Shown here one piece after another: positions 29,777 to 39,716 of a stretch of 64,000 nt of DNA. Numbering within the stretch: the stretch's first letter is position 1; every line of letters begins with the position of its first letter. The stretch is from Burkholderia pyrrocinia. GTDB lineage: Bacteria; Pseudomonadota; Gammaproteobacteria; Burkholderiales; Burkholderiaceae. Below the pieces are notes generated by a model. It saw only the letters and a program-made list of their open reading frames with translations, ran no database searches and was not told where the DNA came from. A program made the translations under genes and the position numbers. The stretch is taken from the NCBI RefSeq assembly GCF_001028665.1, contig NZ_CP011505.1, forward strand, positions 1 to 64,000, read 5' to 3'.

Positions 29777-31237
29777 ATGCGCTTTTCCAAACTTCCCGAC
29801 CTGCGCGCGGCGTCGGCGCCCGACGCGCCATGTATCGCGGATGCCTCTACCGCCCTGTCCAACAGGGAGTTTCACGCCCGGGTCGTCGAGGCGGCAGAGG
29901 TGTTCGCGAATCTGGGCGTAGGGGCGGGAGACGTCGTCGCGGTCATGCTGCCGAACCGGGTGGAGTTCGTCGTGGCGATGTTCGCCGCATGGCGTCTGGG
30001 CGCTGCAGTCACGCCTGTCAAGCCCAGTCTGACGAGCAAGGAGGCCACCCATCAAATCGTCGATTCCGGCGCGAAGCTCGTCATCGACGTGGCCGGTGAC
30101 GAGGTCGTTCCCGGTATTAATTCCGTGGCGGTTGCAGCACTGCGGAGGGTAGCGCGCGACACCCGGGAGCCGTTCGACAATCCTGCGGCACTGGCATTGC
30201 TGATCTACACGAGCGGCACGACCGGCCTACCCAAGGGCGTGATGCTGGATCATGCCAACGTCGAAGCCATGTCGGAAATGGGACTGCGCTCGCTCGACGT
30301 CACGTCGGCGGACCACAGCATGCTGGTTTTGCCGCTGTTCCATGTCAACGGCATCATGGTCAGTACCCTCATGCCGCTTCTCGCCGGTGGCCGCGTCATG
30401 CTGCGCGAGCGGTTTGACATCGACACATTCTTTGACGATGTCGAGCGATGTCGACCGACGTTCTTTTCCGGCGTACCGACGATCTACGCGCTGCTCAACG
30501 CGCTGCCAGACCATGTCAAACCCGACACGTCGAGCCTGCGGTACGGGATCTGCGGCGCGGCACCCGCGCCTGCGGATCTACTGAAAAGCTTCGAGACCCG
30601 CTACGGGTTTCCGTTGATCGAAGGGTACGGACTGTCCGAAGGCACCTGTGGCTCGACCATCAACCCGTTCGACGGCGTGCGCAAGGCCGGTACGGTTGGC
30701 CTGCCTTTCGCCGGTCAACGGATTGCGATCGCCGATCCGGACGGAACGCACTTACCGCAGGGTTCGACTGGCGAAGTGCTGATCCAGGGCCCCAACATCA
30801 TGCGCGGCTATCTCGGCAGGCCCGAGGAAACGGCGAAGACCATTGTTGACGGCTGGCTGCACACGGGTGACATCGGGCGTATTGACGAGGACGGTTACCT
30901 TTCCATCGTCGGACGCTTGAAAGAGATGATCATTCGCGGCGGCGAAAACATCTATCCGAAGGAAATCGAAGACGCGTTGTCCGAATTCCCGGGCGTGCTC
31001 GAAGCGGCGGTGATCGGCGCCGCCGACGAGACGTTCGGCGAAATCGTCATTGCCTACGTCGCATCCCGCCCGGGATTCACGTGCGTGGAGGCCGAACTAC
31101 GGGAACACTGCGCGGTCCGTTTGACGCGCTACAAGCGACCCGTGGCGATCAACGTCGTCGACAGCCTCCCCAAGAACGCGGTGGGGAAGATCGACAAGCT
31201 GAAGCTGCGCGACATGTGGTCGACCGCCAGCAGATGA
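29777..31237 (+). CDS. AMP-forming fatty-acid/aromatic-acid CoA ligase
   Basis: A 486-residue class I adenylate-forming ligase. Core motifs are complete: [19 protein letters not shown] (P-loop), LPLFHVNGIMV, IEGYGLSEGTC (A5), GWLHTGDIGRIDEDGYL (A7), IVGRLKEMIIRGGENIYPKEIED (A8 hinge) and the C-terminal LPKNAVGKIDKLKLRD with the catalytic lysine. It activates a carboxylic acid to acyl-CoA for the enoyl-CoA hydratase of the same operon. The start has a GAGAGAG site. Substrate range cannot be read, though the surroundings suggest a hydrophobic acid. Confidence 0.92.
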   Translation: MRFSKLPDLRAASAPDAPCIADASTALSNREFHARVVEAAEVFANLGVGAGDVVAVMLPNRVEFVVAMFAAWRLGAAVTPVKPSLTSKEATHQIVDSGAKLVIDVAGDEVVPGINSVAVAALRRVARDTREPFDNPAALALLIYTSGTTGLPKGVMLDHANVEAMSEMGLRSLDVTSADHSMLVLPLFHVNGIMVSTLMPLLAGGRVMLRERFDIDTFFDDVERCRPTFFSGVPTIYALLNALPDHVKPDTSSLRYGICGAAPAPADLLKSFETRYGFPLIEGYGLSEGTCGSTINPFDGVRKAGTVGLPFAGQRIAIADPDGTHLPQGSTGEVLIQGPNIMRGYLGRPEETAKTIVDGWLHTGDIGRIDEDGYLSIVGRLKEMIIRGGENIYPKEIEDALSEFPGVLEAAVIGAADETFGEIVIAYVASRPGFTCVEAELREHCAVRLTRYKRPVAINVVDSLPKNAVGKIDKLKLRDMWSTASR

Positions 31238-31406
31238 CCCTGCCTGGCAAGCCGGGAACGGCGCTTGCCTCGAGAGGGAACGCGCCACAGGCGCGTTGAC
31301 GATCACCGCGACCGTGGTAACCCGGCCCGCACTCTGTCCGACACGTGTTATCGCGCTCCTTGCCGCACTGTTTCTGGATATCCGACCGATGAAAGAGCCT
31401 ATCGAC

Positions 31407-32255
31407 ATGAAGACGCACTTCACCGTGGCGCACGACCGTCGAGCGCCGTGGCCGCCAGTTGACGCCCGCAGTCCGGACGCCCGACCCTCGATCTTCGTGA
31501 CAGGCGCAGCTTCGGGGATCGGCCGCGCGTGCGCCGAGCTGTTTGCGCGGCACGGATGGTTTGTCGGCCTGTACGACATCGACGCGGACGGCGCAGCCAC
31601 AGTCGCTGCCACCCTGGGCCAGCGCAATGCAGTTTCTGGCGCACTGGACGTGAGCGATCCGCAAGCATGGCAGCGAGCGCTTTCGTCATTCTGGACGAGC
31701 AGTGGTGGACGGCTCGACGTGCTGCTCAACAACGCCGGAATACTCACGTCCGGGCGATTCGAGGACGTACCGTTGACCCGACACTACGCGATGCTGAACG
31801 TCAACGTCCGGGGCATGGTTACTGGCTGCCATAGTGCGTTCCCGTATCTGCGAGAAACGCCACGTTCCCATGTCATCAATATCGCTTCGGCGACTGCGAT
31901 CTATGGCCAACCGGCGCTCGCGACCTACTCGAGCACCAAATTCGCCGTGCGTGGATTCACCGAAGGGCTCGATCTCGAGTGGGCCGAATTCGGCATCCGC
32001 GTGAGCGATATCTGGCCGAGCTTCGTCAACACCGCGATGGCTGACGGCTTCAACCAGCTCCATAGCGCGAAATCGCTCGGGATTCGGCTCGTGCCGGCCG
32101 ACGTCGCGGCAACCGTGTGGGCCTGCGCGACGAGCAGAAGCTTGTTCCATCGAACTCACTGGACCGTCGGCTTGCAAGCGGGAATGCTGGCGCTCGCCAC
32201 GCGACTCGCGCCGTCCGCACTCACGCGGTGGGTCGTCCGGCGCATTGCGCAGTGA
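31407..32255 (+). CDS. Short-chain dehydrogenase/reductase
   Basis: A 282-residue classical SDR that oxidises or reduces a hydroxyl/keto group with NAD(P). The cofactor motif TGAASGIGRACAELFARHG, LLNNAGIL, the catalytic serine in INIASATAIYGQPAL and the YSSTKFAVRGF Tyr/Lys pair are present. The start is taken at ATG 31407 with AAAGAG 9 bases before it; ATG 31389 would add six residues. It lies 169 bases after the ligase gene and 120 before a GMC oxidoreductase. A C-terminal amphipathic or hydrophobic stretch (GLQAGMLALATRLAP) suggests membrane proximity or a lipid-like substrate. Confidence 0.9.
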   Translation: MKTHFTVAHDRRAPWPPVDARSPDARPSIFVTGAASGIGRACAELFARHGWFVGLYDIDADGAATVAATLGQRNAVSGALDVSDPQAWQRALSSFWTSSGGRLDVLLNNAGILTSGRFEDVPLTRHYAMLNVNVRGMVTGCHSAFPYLRETPRSHVINIASATAIYGQPALATYSSTKFAVRGFTEGLDLEWAEFGIRVSDIWPSFVNTAMADGFNQLHSAKSLGIRLVPADVAATVWACATSRSLFHRTHWTVGLQAGMLALATRLAPSALTRWVVRRIAQ

Positions 32256-32375
32256 GCGGAACCTCGATCCGGTGCTCGCGCGTCGATTCGATTGCATTCG
32301 CGTGGCCGACAACACGTTGAGGTTCGAGGCCGGATCGTGGATGTCCCGGATTGCCTGCCGGGAAAGCAGCGCCCG

Positions 32376-34040
32376 ATGAAACATGGAGAAGGGGAATTTA
32401 ATTTGATTAGCACTACATTCGATTACGACTGGATTGTGATCGGTTCAGGATTCGGCGGCAGTGTTTCGGCGCTGCGCCTGGCGGAGAAGGGCTATCGAGT
32501 TGGCGTAATCGAGCGCGGCCGGCGCTTTCGCGACGAAGACCTGCCCGAATCCGCGTGGCAACTCGGCAGGTTCCTGTGGGCACCCATGCTCGGCCTGAAG
32601 GGCGTCATGCGCATGCGCGTGTTTCGCCATGTGTTCTTTCCCAGCCAGTCGGCGGTCGGCGGCGGCAGCACCGTCTACGGTGGCGTGTTGTACCGTGCCC
32701 GTCGGCGCTTCTTCGACGATTCGCAGTGGCGAGAACTCGGTGACTGGGAGCGACTGCTCGAACCGCACTACGCGGTGGCCGAGCACATGCTCGGCGCCAG
32801 GACCGTGCCGTTCGACTCGACCAATCAGCGTTTGGCACGGGAAATGGCGCGGCACTTCGGCAAAGAGGACGGCTTCGTTCTCTCTCCCACCGGGGTGTAT
32901 TTCGGAGAACCGGACAAGACTGTCAAGGATCCGTATTTCGGGGGAGAAGGCCCTGATCGCACCGGTTGCACGCGCTGCGGCGCCTGCATGGTGGGATGTC
33001 GGGTCGGTGCCGTGAATACGTTGACGAAGAACTACCTGTGGTTCGCAGAGCGGCTCGGCGTGCGGATCGCAGCCGAGCGCGAGGTCGTCGACGTGAGTCC
33101 GCTGAGGGCCGCCGACGGCAGCGACGGGTATCGTGTGGTCACGCAACGCCCCGGCGCTTTACTGGTCCGCCGGGATCGCAAGGTGCATACCGCGCGTGGC
33201 GTGGTTTTTGCGGGCGGGACACTGGGGACCAACGAGCTGCTTGCCACCTGCAAGCTCAGCGGCTCGCTGCCGCGGATCAGCAACCGCCTCGGCGAGCTGG
33301 CGCGCACCAACAGCGAGTCGGTGCTGAATGTCCGTCTTCCCAAGGATCTGAAGACCTGGAACGACGTCACGGCCAGCAGCAGTGTGCGCCTGGACGACGA
33401 TACCCAGATCGAGTTCCTCACGTATGGCCGCCACGCCGACCTCATGGGCCTGATGTACACGGTCCTGGTCGGCAACGGCAATCGCCTGACCCGGCCGTTG
33501 AAATGGCTCGCCAACATCGCCCGGCATCCGCTGCAGTGGCTCAGGACGTTGTGGCCGGCGGGATGGAGCCGCCACATGGTCACGCTGCTGGTGATGCAGG
33601 CGCTGGACAACGCGATCGTGCTGCGCGCGAGGAAGCGGTGGATAGGGCGGGGTTACCGCCTCTCAACCGAACAGAATCGCGACCGCCCCAATCCGACGTA
33701 CATCGAAATCGGCAATCGGGCAGCCCAATGGCTGGCCAGCCGCACCGGCGGTGTTGCTCAAAGCAACGTTCTGGAAGCGCTGGCCAACATCCCGACCACT
33801 GCCCATGTGCTGGGCGGCGCCGTCATCGGCGCAAGTTCCGCGTGCGGCGTGGTCGATAGGCACATGCGCGTGTTCGGATATCGGAACTTGCTGGTATGCG
33901 ACGGTGCGGCAATGCCGGCCAATCCCGGAGTCAACCCGGCATTGACGATAACGGCACTCGCCGAGTACGCGATGGCGCAGATACCGGCAGCGAGCCCGGA
34001 GCAGCTCGATGGATCGTCCGAGCGCGAGGCCGCGCGATGA
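32376..34040 (+). CDS. GMC oxidoreductase, cholesterol-oxidase-like (GMC-1)
   Basis: A 554-residue FAD flavoprotein. The FAD motif [21 protein letters not shown] is near residue 16, followed by the glycine-rich VGGGSTVYGGVLYRAR block. A cysteine cluster CTRCGACMVGCRVGAVNTL near residue 205 is typical of the cholesterol-oxidase-like branch. The C-terminal half has TTAHVLGGAVIGASSACGVVD and the NPGVNPALTITALAEYAM signature. It oxidises an alcohol or sterol-like hydroxyl. ATG 32376 has GGAAAG before it, but TTG 32403 with AAGGGGA 7 bases upstream starts closer to the usual N-terminus and may be the real start. A paralogue with an in-frame stop is at 37277-38929. Confidence 0.88.
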   Translation: MKHGEGEFNLISTTFDYDWIVIGSGFGGSVSALRLAEKGYRVGVIERGRRFRDEDLPESAWQLGRFLWAPMLGLKGVMRMRVFRHVFFPSQSAVGGGSTVYGGVLYRARRRFFDDSQWRELGDWERLLEPHYAVAEHMLGARTVPFDSTNQRLAREMARHFGKEDGFVLSPTGVYFGEPDKTVKDPYFGGEGPDRTGCTRCGACMVGCRVGAVNTLTKNYLWFAERLGVRIAAEREVVDVSPLRAADGSDGYRVVTQRPGALLVRRDRKVHTARGVVFAGGTLGTNELLATCKLSGSLPRISNRLGELARTNSESVLNVRLPKDLKTWNDVTASSSVRLDDDTQIEFLTYGRHADLMGLMYTVLVGNGNRLTRPLKWLANIARHPLQWLRTLWPAGWSRHMVTLLVMQALDNAIVLRARKRWIGRGYRLSTEQNRDRPNPTYIEIGNRAAQWLASRTGGVAQSNVLEALANIPTTAHVLGGAVIGASSACGVVDRHMRVFGYRNLLVCDGAAMPANPGVNPALTITALAEYAMAQIPAASPEQLDGSSEREAAR

Positions 34041-34286
34041 ACGAAGTCGCCGGATGAAGCCGGACGTGTCACGCGTGGGCTTCGCGTGACGTGACTCACC
34101 GAATCGGATCGTCGATTGTCATCGAAAGTTGATCGGCACATTCACCGAGTGTCGTGCGATGGCAAACCACGGCAAAAAATTGCGGACGCATGTCGATGCG
34201 CGCTGGATAGCGCCGGCCGGCCAACCTCGCAATCGCCGTGCCGCTTCACTCAATCAGTCACATATGCCAAAACCGGAGGAGACAGG

Positions 34287-35015
34287 ATGTTGAAGAATGG
34301 AGCTTTTGCAATTACCGCCGTGCTGCTGACGACCACGACTGCGCACGCGCAGAGTGCGGGAGACCTCGTCGTGAACGCCGGCTGGTTTCACTTCGCGCTG
34401 CAGGATTCCAGCCGACCGCTCACGGTTTCCGCATTCGGCACGAGCGCGACCGTTGCAGGCACTGGCGCGTCGGTCGACGATTCGGATACCTTCGGGCTCA
34501 CCGCGACCTACTTCATCACCGATCACATTGCCGCAGGCGCCGCGCTCGGCATACCACCGAAGTACCGGCTGACGGGCACGGGATCCCTCAGTGCGCTCGG
34601 CCGGATCGGTTCTGCATACGAGTGGAGCCCGGCGCTGCTACTGAAGTACTTCTTCAACGATGCCACGAGCAAATTTCGTCCTTACCTTGGCGCGGGCGCG
34701 TCGTACGTCTGGTTCAGCGGAGTGAAACTGGAACCTGCGACTGCCAGCGGTGCTTTCCTGTATTCGCCGACGTTCGGTCACGCGCTGGAAGGACCGACCA
34801 CCGCAAGGCTGAGCAGTTCGTTCGCGCCGGTTATCAATGCGGGACTCAGCTACAACATCAACAAGCACTGGTCGGTCGATGCATCGCTCTCCTATATGTG
34901 GCTTTCTTCCAGGGCCACGCTGACGACGCAGTCGCCGCGTGGCGTCGTGACCAGCAGTACGAAGCTCAAGCTCAATCCTGTCGTTTCGTTTGTATCCGTC
35001 GGGTATCGGTTTTGA
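34287..35015 (+). CDS. ompW: OmpW-family outer-membrane protein
   Basis: A 242-residue protein with signal peptide (MLKNGAFAITAVLLTTTTAHA, cleavage after AHA) and an eight-strand barrel pattern. Typical OmpW pieces are FGLTATYFITDHIAAGAALG, LLLKYFFND, FRPYLGAGASYVWF, PVINAGLSYNINKHWSVDASLSYMWL (in pieces) and a final aromatic residue in VSVGYRF. OmpW-type channels pass small hydrophobic molecules across the outer membrane. In this operon it should admit the hydrophobic substrate. A strong GGAGGAGA site precedes ATG 34287. Confidence 0.92.
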   Translation: MLKNGAFAITAVLLTTTTAHAQSAGDLVVNAGWFHFALQDSSRPLTVSAFGTSATVAGTGASVDDSDTFGLTATYFITDHIAAGAALGIPPKYRLTGTGSLSALGRIGSAYEWSPALLLKYFFNDATSKFRPYLGAGASYVWFSGVKLEPATASGAFLYSPTFGHALEGPTTARLSSSFAPVINAGLSYNINKHWSVDASLSYMWLSSRATLTTQSPRGVVTSSTKLKLNPVVSFVSVGYRF

Positions 35016-35238
35016 TGATCACTCGTGTCGTACGAGGCGGGGACACCCCGTGTCCCCTACCGCATGAATCGAGCGCGGAAAGCGAGCGGCAGGCTCGTGC
35101 CGGTCGTGGTGCGGCATGCCGATGAAACCCTCGTTCGTGCGTCTCCATTTCGAATTCGCGGGGCGCGCGACATTTTGCCAACCGCATGCCGCCGCTCGAA
35201 CAAAGCGGCGGACGAATAACCCAACAGGATGACGCGTT

Positions 35239-35763
35239 ATGCATTCTTCGAACCATGTCGACACAAAGCCTGCCGGCGCAGTCAAGCGCGGCTGGGCAAG
35301 CATGACAATCGCAGGCGCACTGCTGACATGTGCGATGCCGGTTTTTGCCGACGTTTCCGGCACGCCGGTCGGCATATGGCAGACGATCGACGATCACACT
35401 CACCAGCCCACCGCACTGGTACAGATTGCGCAGAACGGTGACGGTACGCTCAGCGGCAAGATAATCAAGGGACTGAATGCAAACGACTCGCCCGAGCGCC
35501 GCTGCACGCAGTGTACGGATGAACGCAAGGACCAGAAGATCCTGGGCATGACCGTCGTCCGGGGTATGCGGAAACAAGGCGACGGATGGGACGGTGGCAG
35601 GATCCTCGATCCGATGAACGGCAACGAGTACAGCTGCAAGATGCGTGTCGAGGCCGGGGGGCAGAAGCTCGTGGTGCGCGGCTATATTGGCGTGTCGTTG
35701 CTGGGCCGCTCGCAGATTTGGACCCGCCATGGCGATGTCGCCGAATCGGGCGCGCAGAACTGA
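35239..35763 (+). CDS. DUF2147 secreted protein
   Basis: A 174-residue protein with an N-terminal export signal after a charged lead (WASMTIAGALLTCAMPVFADV). The DUF2147 pattern follows: GIWQTIDDHTHQPTALVQIA, GTLSGKIIKGL, a C-x2-C pair in RRCTQCTDERKDQ, GGRILDPMNGNEYSCKMRVE and VRGYIGVSLLGRSQIWTR. The family is periplasmic, of unknown biochemical function, and often next to genes for lipid or hydrophobic-compound use. It is the last gene of the TetR-2 controlled run, 223 bases after ompW. Confidence 0.9.
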   Translation: MHSSNHVDTKPAGAVKRGWASMTIAGALLTCAMPVFADVSGTPVGIWQTIDDHTHQPTALVQIAQNGDGTLSGKIIKGLNANDSPERRCTQCTDERKDQKILGMTVVRGMRKQGDGWDGGRILDPMNGNEYSCKMRVEAGGQKLVVRGYIGVSLLGRSQIWTRHGDVAESGAQN

Positions 35764-36099
35764 CTTCGTGGACAGCGAGCAGCGCGTCGCACATGTCGGG
35801 TGCATGGCGTCACGCCCGCTCCCTGTCCAATCAAAACGCATGTGAGCGCTGTCCGAATCGCGTCACCGCGCCGTTATCGCGACGCAGGCCGGGGCAACCT
35901 GACATGGCCAGGATGGCGGCCCGAGAGGTGATGGGCAAGATCATCGTGCATCCGGAAACATGATCGCGCTTGGGAGGCAGGAGACGCCGGCCCGGATAGA
36001 TCGGCGCTCCAGACAGATTCCAAAGTACGGCATGGAAACCGCAATTGCGAGGAAAGGTGGAGGATATTGAGCAGCCGAACTGCGAGCTGTCTTGATGGA
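35764..36099. other. Intergenic region between convergent operons
   Basis: These 336 bases separate the end of the DUF2147 gene (plus) from the end of an alpha/beta hydrolase gene (minus). No gene, repeat or strong terminator is apparent. Confidence 0.5.
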
Positions 36100-37062
36100 C
36101 TACCGAGCCAGAAACTCGAGCGCTTTCGGTACAAAGTCGTCATGGAACTGAAACACCGCGCCGTGGCCGGAATCCGGATAAATGACGAGACTGCTGTTTG
36201 ACAGACGTCGCGCTAGGTCTTCGGAATTCTTGCTCGGTACCATCCGGTCGCTATCGCCGTTGACGACGAACACGGGGCACTTCACGACGGACAGGTCCGA
36301 GGGTTCTTTCTGCCCCCAGGACCTGATCGCCTCCAACTGAGCCAGAAACGCGGTCACGGTGATTTCCTTGTCACGGTTCTCCGAGCGTTCCTTCAATCGG
36401 GCAAGGAATGCCTTGCCGGCCTCTATGCCGGCTGGCGTGCGGGTGAAGAAAAGATACTGCTTCGGATCCTGTCCGCTAAAGAAACCCCGGGGCATGTCGT
36501 AGAAGGTCACACCGGATACCGAACTGATGCCTGCTCCTCCAGCAGGCCCGGTCCCGGCGAGAATCATCTTGCGGACAAGTCGAGGCTCCTTCAGCGCGAT
36601 TTCCTGGGCGATCATCCCACCCATTGAGAATCCGAAGAGGTCTACCTGCTCAAATCCCATGGCCTTGATAAAAGCGATGGCGTCGTCAGCCATCTGCTCG
36701 ATCGAATTTGACGGTGAGCCACTTGAAGCGCCGACGCCACGATTGTCAAACGCGACCACGTAATGTGTTGCTGCAAAGCCGTCTACGACCCGAGGATCCC
36801 AATTGTCCAGCACGGCGGCTAGGTGAGTTAGAAACACCACCGGCGTGCCGCCGTTGCGTTTCCCGAGTTCCCGGTACGCGAAATCCACTCCGCCTGCGGA
36901 AATTGTCTTCGTTGGTACGCTTTTCCAGTCGACATCCAACTCCATTGGCAGCGGGCTCATCTGCGCGCTGTCTGGTGAAGTATCGGCCGCAGTTGCCGCA
37001 GAAGAGATGAGGGCTGCGGCGAAAAGGAGTCTGATGACACTTATCTTCAATAGGTGGCGCAT
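36100..37062 (-). CDS. Exported alpha/beta hydrolase (paralogue A)
   Basis: A 320-residue serine hydrolase with a signal peptide (MRHLLKISVIRLLFAAALIS ... ATAADTSPD), so it acts in the periplasm. The triad is visible: FGFSMGGMIAQE nucleophile, VVNGDSDRMVPSKNS acid and PDSGHGAVFQFHDDF histidine. It is clearly related to the cytoplasmic hydrolase at 40830-41693: both have GTGPAGG, DPK(Q/Y)YLFFT, FLxRLKER and F(L)xQLxAIxxWG. It is 214 bases downstream of the interrupted GMC-2 gene on the same strand. Epoxide- or halo-hydrolase activity is also possible in this fold. Confidence 0.88.
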   Translation of the reverse strand: MRHLLKISVIRLLFAAALISSAATAADTSPDSAQMSPLPMELDVDWKSVPTKTISAGGVDFAYRELGKRNGGTPVVFLTHLAAVLDNWDPRVVDGFAATHYVVAFDNRGVGASSGSPSNSIEQMADDAIAFIKAMGFEQVDLFGFSMGGMIAQEIALKEPRLVRKMILAGTGPAGGAGISSVSGVTFYDMPRGFFSGQDPKQYLFFTRTPAGIEAGKAFLARLKERSENRDKEITVTAFLAQLEAIRSWGQKEPSDLSVVKCPVFVVNGDSDRMVPSKNSEDLARRLSNSSLVIYPDSGHGAVFQFHDDFVPKALEFLAR

Positions 37063-37276
37063 TACATTGATCTCCGGGACGGGATGTTTATCTATGCCGG
37101 CGATTAGCAGCCTTAACCACTTGCGCGTCAGTTAATTGATGGCGTCGCGGGCTGTCGCGGGAAAGCCGACATCGCCACGCGTGGATGGAAAAATCGGCGA
37201 TCACTGGCGATCTGGCGAGACGCTACTGTGCACGCCACTATTGGGCAGGTGTGTTGGCTTGTACAGCAGGTTGGTC

Positions 37277-38929
37277 TTAGACGTGGAGGAATGAGTCATG
37301 TGGAGCACCTGGAGCCGACACTGCGGCGAGCGGTTTCTCTGGAATGTGGGACATCGCGTGTTCCGTAAGCGCGGTGATGGTCAGGCTTGGGTTCACGCCG
37401 AGATTGGCGCTGAGCATCGATCCGTCGCAGATCAACATGTTCCGGTAACCGAAGACGCGATTCTGAGCGTCCATCACGCCGTGGGCGGGAGAGTCCGCCA
37501 TCGCACAGCCGCCCATGCAGTGCGCTGTCGTGGGGATATTGAACAGGATCTCGGTCAACAAGGTCGTGGGGATGCCCCCCAATGCTTTTGCACCCTTTTC
37601 CACGAAGGCATTTGCTTCGGGAATGAACGTGGGAATCCGATCTCCCTCGCTGCGCAGCCGCTTTGCAAACGGCCAATACCAACGTCGTTTGAACTGCATG
37701 TTGATAAACGCGTCTGCCGTCTGCATCACGACGAACAGGACCGTCTGGCGTGCGAACCCGAACGGGTTGTGCACTCGCATTGCCTTCACGGGATGGATCA
37801 GCAGCGTCCATAGCCAGGTAAGAATCCGCGTCCATCCGGCGCGCCCGCCGGTTAGTAAGGTCATCATCAGCCCAGTCGCGTCCGAACCTTCCGGATAACG
37901 CACCGCGCCAATGTGGGTGCGCTCGTCGATGTAAACGCCAGCTCCGCCTGCGACGCCGGGCGACATGCTCTTGTCGTTGGCAGGGAATCGCACGCCGACG
38001 AGGGACTCGGCGTTGGTGCGTACGCGCTTGCCGAGGTCATTACTGATGCGCGGCAGGGCGCCGCTCTGCTTGAGCCGAAACAATAGCTCCATCGTACCCA
38101 GCGACGAAGCGGCGAATATCACGCCGCGGCAGCGAAAACTGCGCCGCCGCTTGTCAAGCCACGCGGTCGATCGCTCGGTGAAAACCTCGTAGCCGTCGCT
38201 TCCGTCTTCCTTACCATTGAGCGGGCGCACGTCCACCACTCTCGTTTCGTCATAAACCTTCGCGCCACGCTTTTCCGCGAAGTACAGATAATTTTTGTCG
38301 AGCGTGTTCTTGGCGTTATGCTTGCAGCCCACCATGCAGCCGCCGCACCCGACGCAGGTTCCGCGCTCGGGGCCTGCACCGCCGAAATACGGATCGGGAT
38401 AAGTCTTTCCTCCGTCCTCGCCTGCTGGCGCAAAGAAGGTTGCGACGCGGCCGCTGTGGAACGTGTTCCCGACGCCTTGCAGGTCCGCCATCTTCTTGAG
38501 GCGCAGGTCAGCCTCGCCCAGAATCGCGTTTTCGGTCACGCCCAGCATATTTTCCGCGATTGCATAGTACTGCGGCATGATGCGTTTCCAGTCCTTCAGG
38601 CCAGCCCAGGTACCTTCCTCCCAGACTTTGTCTGGCGGGATCAGCAACGCGTTTGCATACGTGATGGAGCCGCCGCCGACCGCGTTGCCGCTCAAGACCA
38701 TGACGTGGCGAAAAATGCGCATGTTGTAGAACCCGTACATCTTCATTCCCGGTTTTCACATCCAGCGCCGCGCATCCCAGTTGGTCCTCGGAAAATCTTC
38801 TGCCTCCCAACGCCGGCCCATCTCCATGACCGCGACGGAATAGCCCTTTTCGGTCAGCCGGCAGGCCGACACGCTACCGCCGAAGCCTGAGCCGATGACG
38901 ATGTAATCGAAATCGCAGGAAGCCCTCAT
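37277..38929 (-). pseudogene. GMC oxidoreductase (GMC-2) interrupted by an in-frame TGA
   Basis: The frame from ATG 38929 (good GAGGTG site) encodes the FAD motif [23 protein letters not shown] and then stops at TGA 38756-38758, right after DARRWM. The same frame continues without further stops to 37277 with VGGGSITYANAL, the cysteine cluster CVGCGGCMVGCKHNAKNTLDKN (in pieces), TTAHCMGGCAMADSPAHGVMD and NPSLTITALTEHAM. The paralogue at 32376 has a normal tryptophan-rich stretch at this point, so TGA is best read as a mutated TGG (Trp). An internal start at ATG 38746 would lack the FAD-binding fold and could not be active. A regulated promoter still lies upstream (39213-39256), so the loss is probably recent. 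Confidence 0.8.
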
Positions 38930-39212
38930 CGCTGACACCTCGAATCCGCACGGGTGTTGCTCCCGACACGAGAATCGGTACGCAATATTTTCATGGTTCG
39001 TCTCCGTTGTAGTGATGGGGGGGCGCTAAAAGTAGCGAGGCCGCGAACCTTGCCAGTCTTCGTCTAAAACAATAGGACAACTATCTACATACCAGGCTGG
39101 CACGGCTGTCGATGTCGTATCGTCAGCGAGAACCTGTCGCCAATCCTCCAGCATGCACGTTCACCCTTGAAAGCCGACGTTGCCGAGCCCTCAGGTTTCT
39201 GCCACGCCAGCA

Positions 39213-39256
39213 ACTATATATGTAATATAGTCTTGCGACTATACAAATAGTATAGC
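39213..39256. promoter_or_regulatory. Paired operators and promoter for the GMC-2 unit
   Basis: Two dyads with 7-base arms and 5-base spacers occur in tandem: ACTATAT-N5-ATATAGT (39213-39231) and ACTATAC-N5-GTATAGC (39238-39256, one mismatch in the last base). On the minus strand TTGAAT, an 18-base spacer and TATAGT form a promoter whose -10 box is inside the second dyad. The same arrangement precedes the hydrolase at 46820. The dyad type (ACTAT/ATAGT) resembles HxlR-family sites, so the HxlR-SCP2 protein at 44838 is a candidate binder. Confidence 0.7.
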
Positions 39257-39716
39257 CAATAATTCAAGGGAATCAGAAAGCAAGTCAGGAGAAACATCTC
39301 GGCCCGGCTGCGACATGGGAGGCACGGCGTTTCGCGACGGTGCTGCCGTTTAAGTCAGCCGTCGCGCGGAATATGACGCTGCTCAACCGGTAGCCTCGAT
39401 CATGCGTGACTGCTTCACCGCTGCAATGAGGGCGCTGCGCGTCGGCCATCGCGGGGAATGGCGGCGGCGTCGCGGCCGATGTCGCCGCCCCCGACGCTGG
39501 CGAACTGGGCGTGTGCCGCCAAAGGAGGAATTGGAGAAAGTCGGTCAGGACCAGCAGCCACCGACGGAAATCGAGGCGGAGCCGCCCTGCGTCGGTCGCG
39601 AACTGGCGAAACCGAGGAGGGGCCGCAGAATGCGGAAGCATCAGCGGTGTCCTTTGCGAGGAGGTCGAGTCGCGGTGAGGGTGCCGCGATTGTCCAGGCA
39701 CCGTGTCAGCCGACGC
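39257..39716. other. Stretch without a recognisable gene
   Basis: These 460 bases lie between the GMC-2 promoter and the end of the quinone oxidoreductase gene. Open frames of up to 138 codons exist (for example 39285-39701 minus) but have low-complexity, R/S/A-rich composition and no homology I recognise. I regard it as non-coding or eroded DNA. Confidence 0.45.

Noticed and set aside
38756..38758. TGA in GMC-2 as a selenocysteine codon
   Set aside because: No selenocysteine insertion hairpin is evident right after it, the position is Trp-like in relatives rather than Cys, and GMC enzymes are not selenoproteins. A nonsense change or error is simpler.
39285..39701. 138-codon minus-strand frame
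   Set aside because: Composition is low in complexity, no domain is recognisable, and there is no ribosome site in front of the start.
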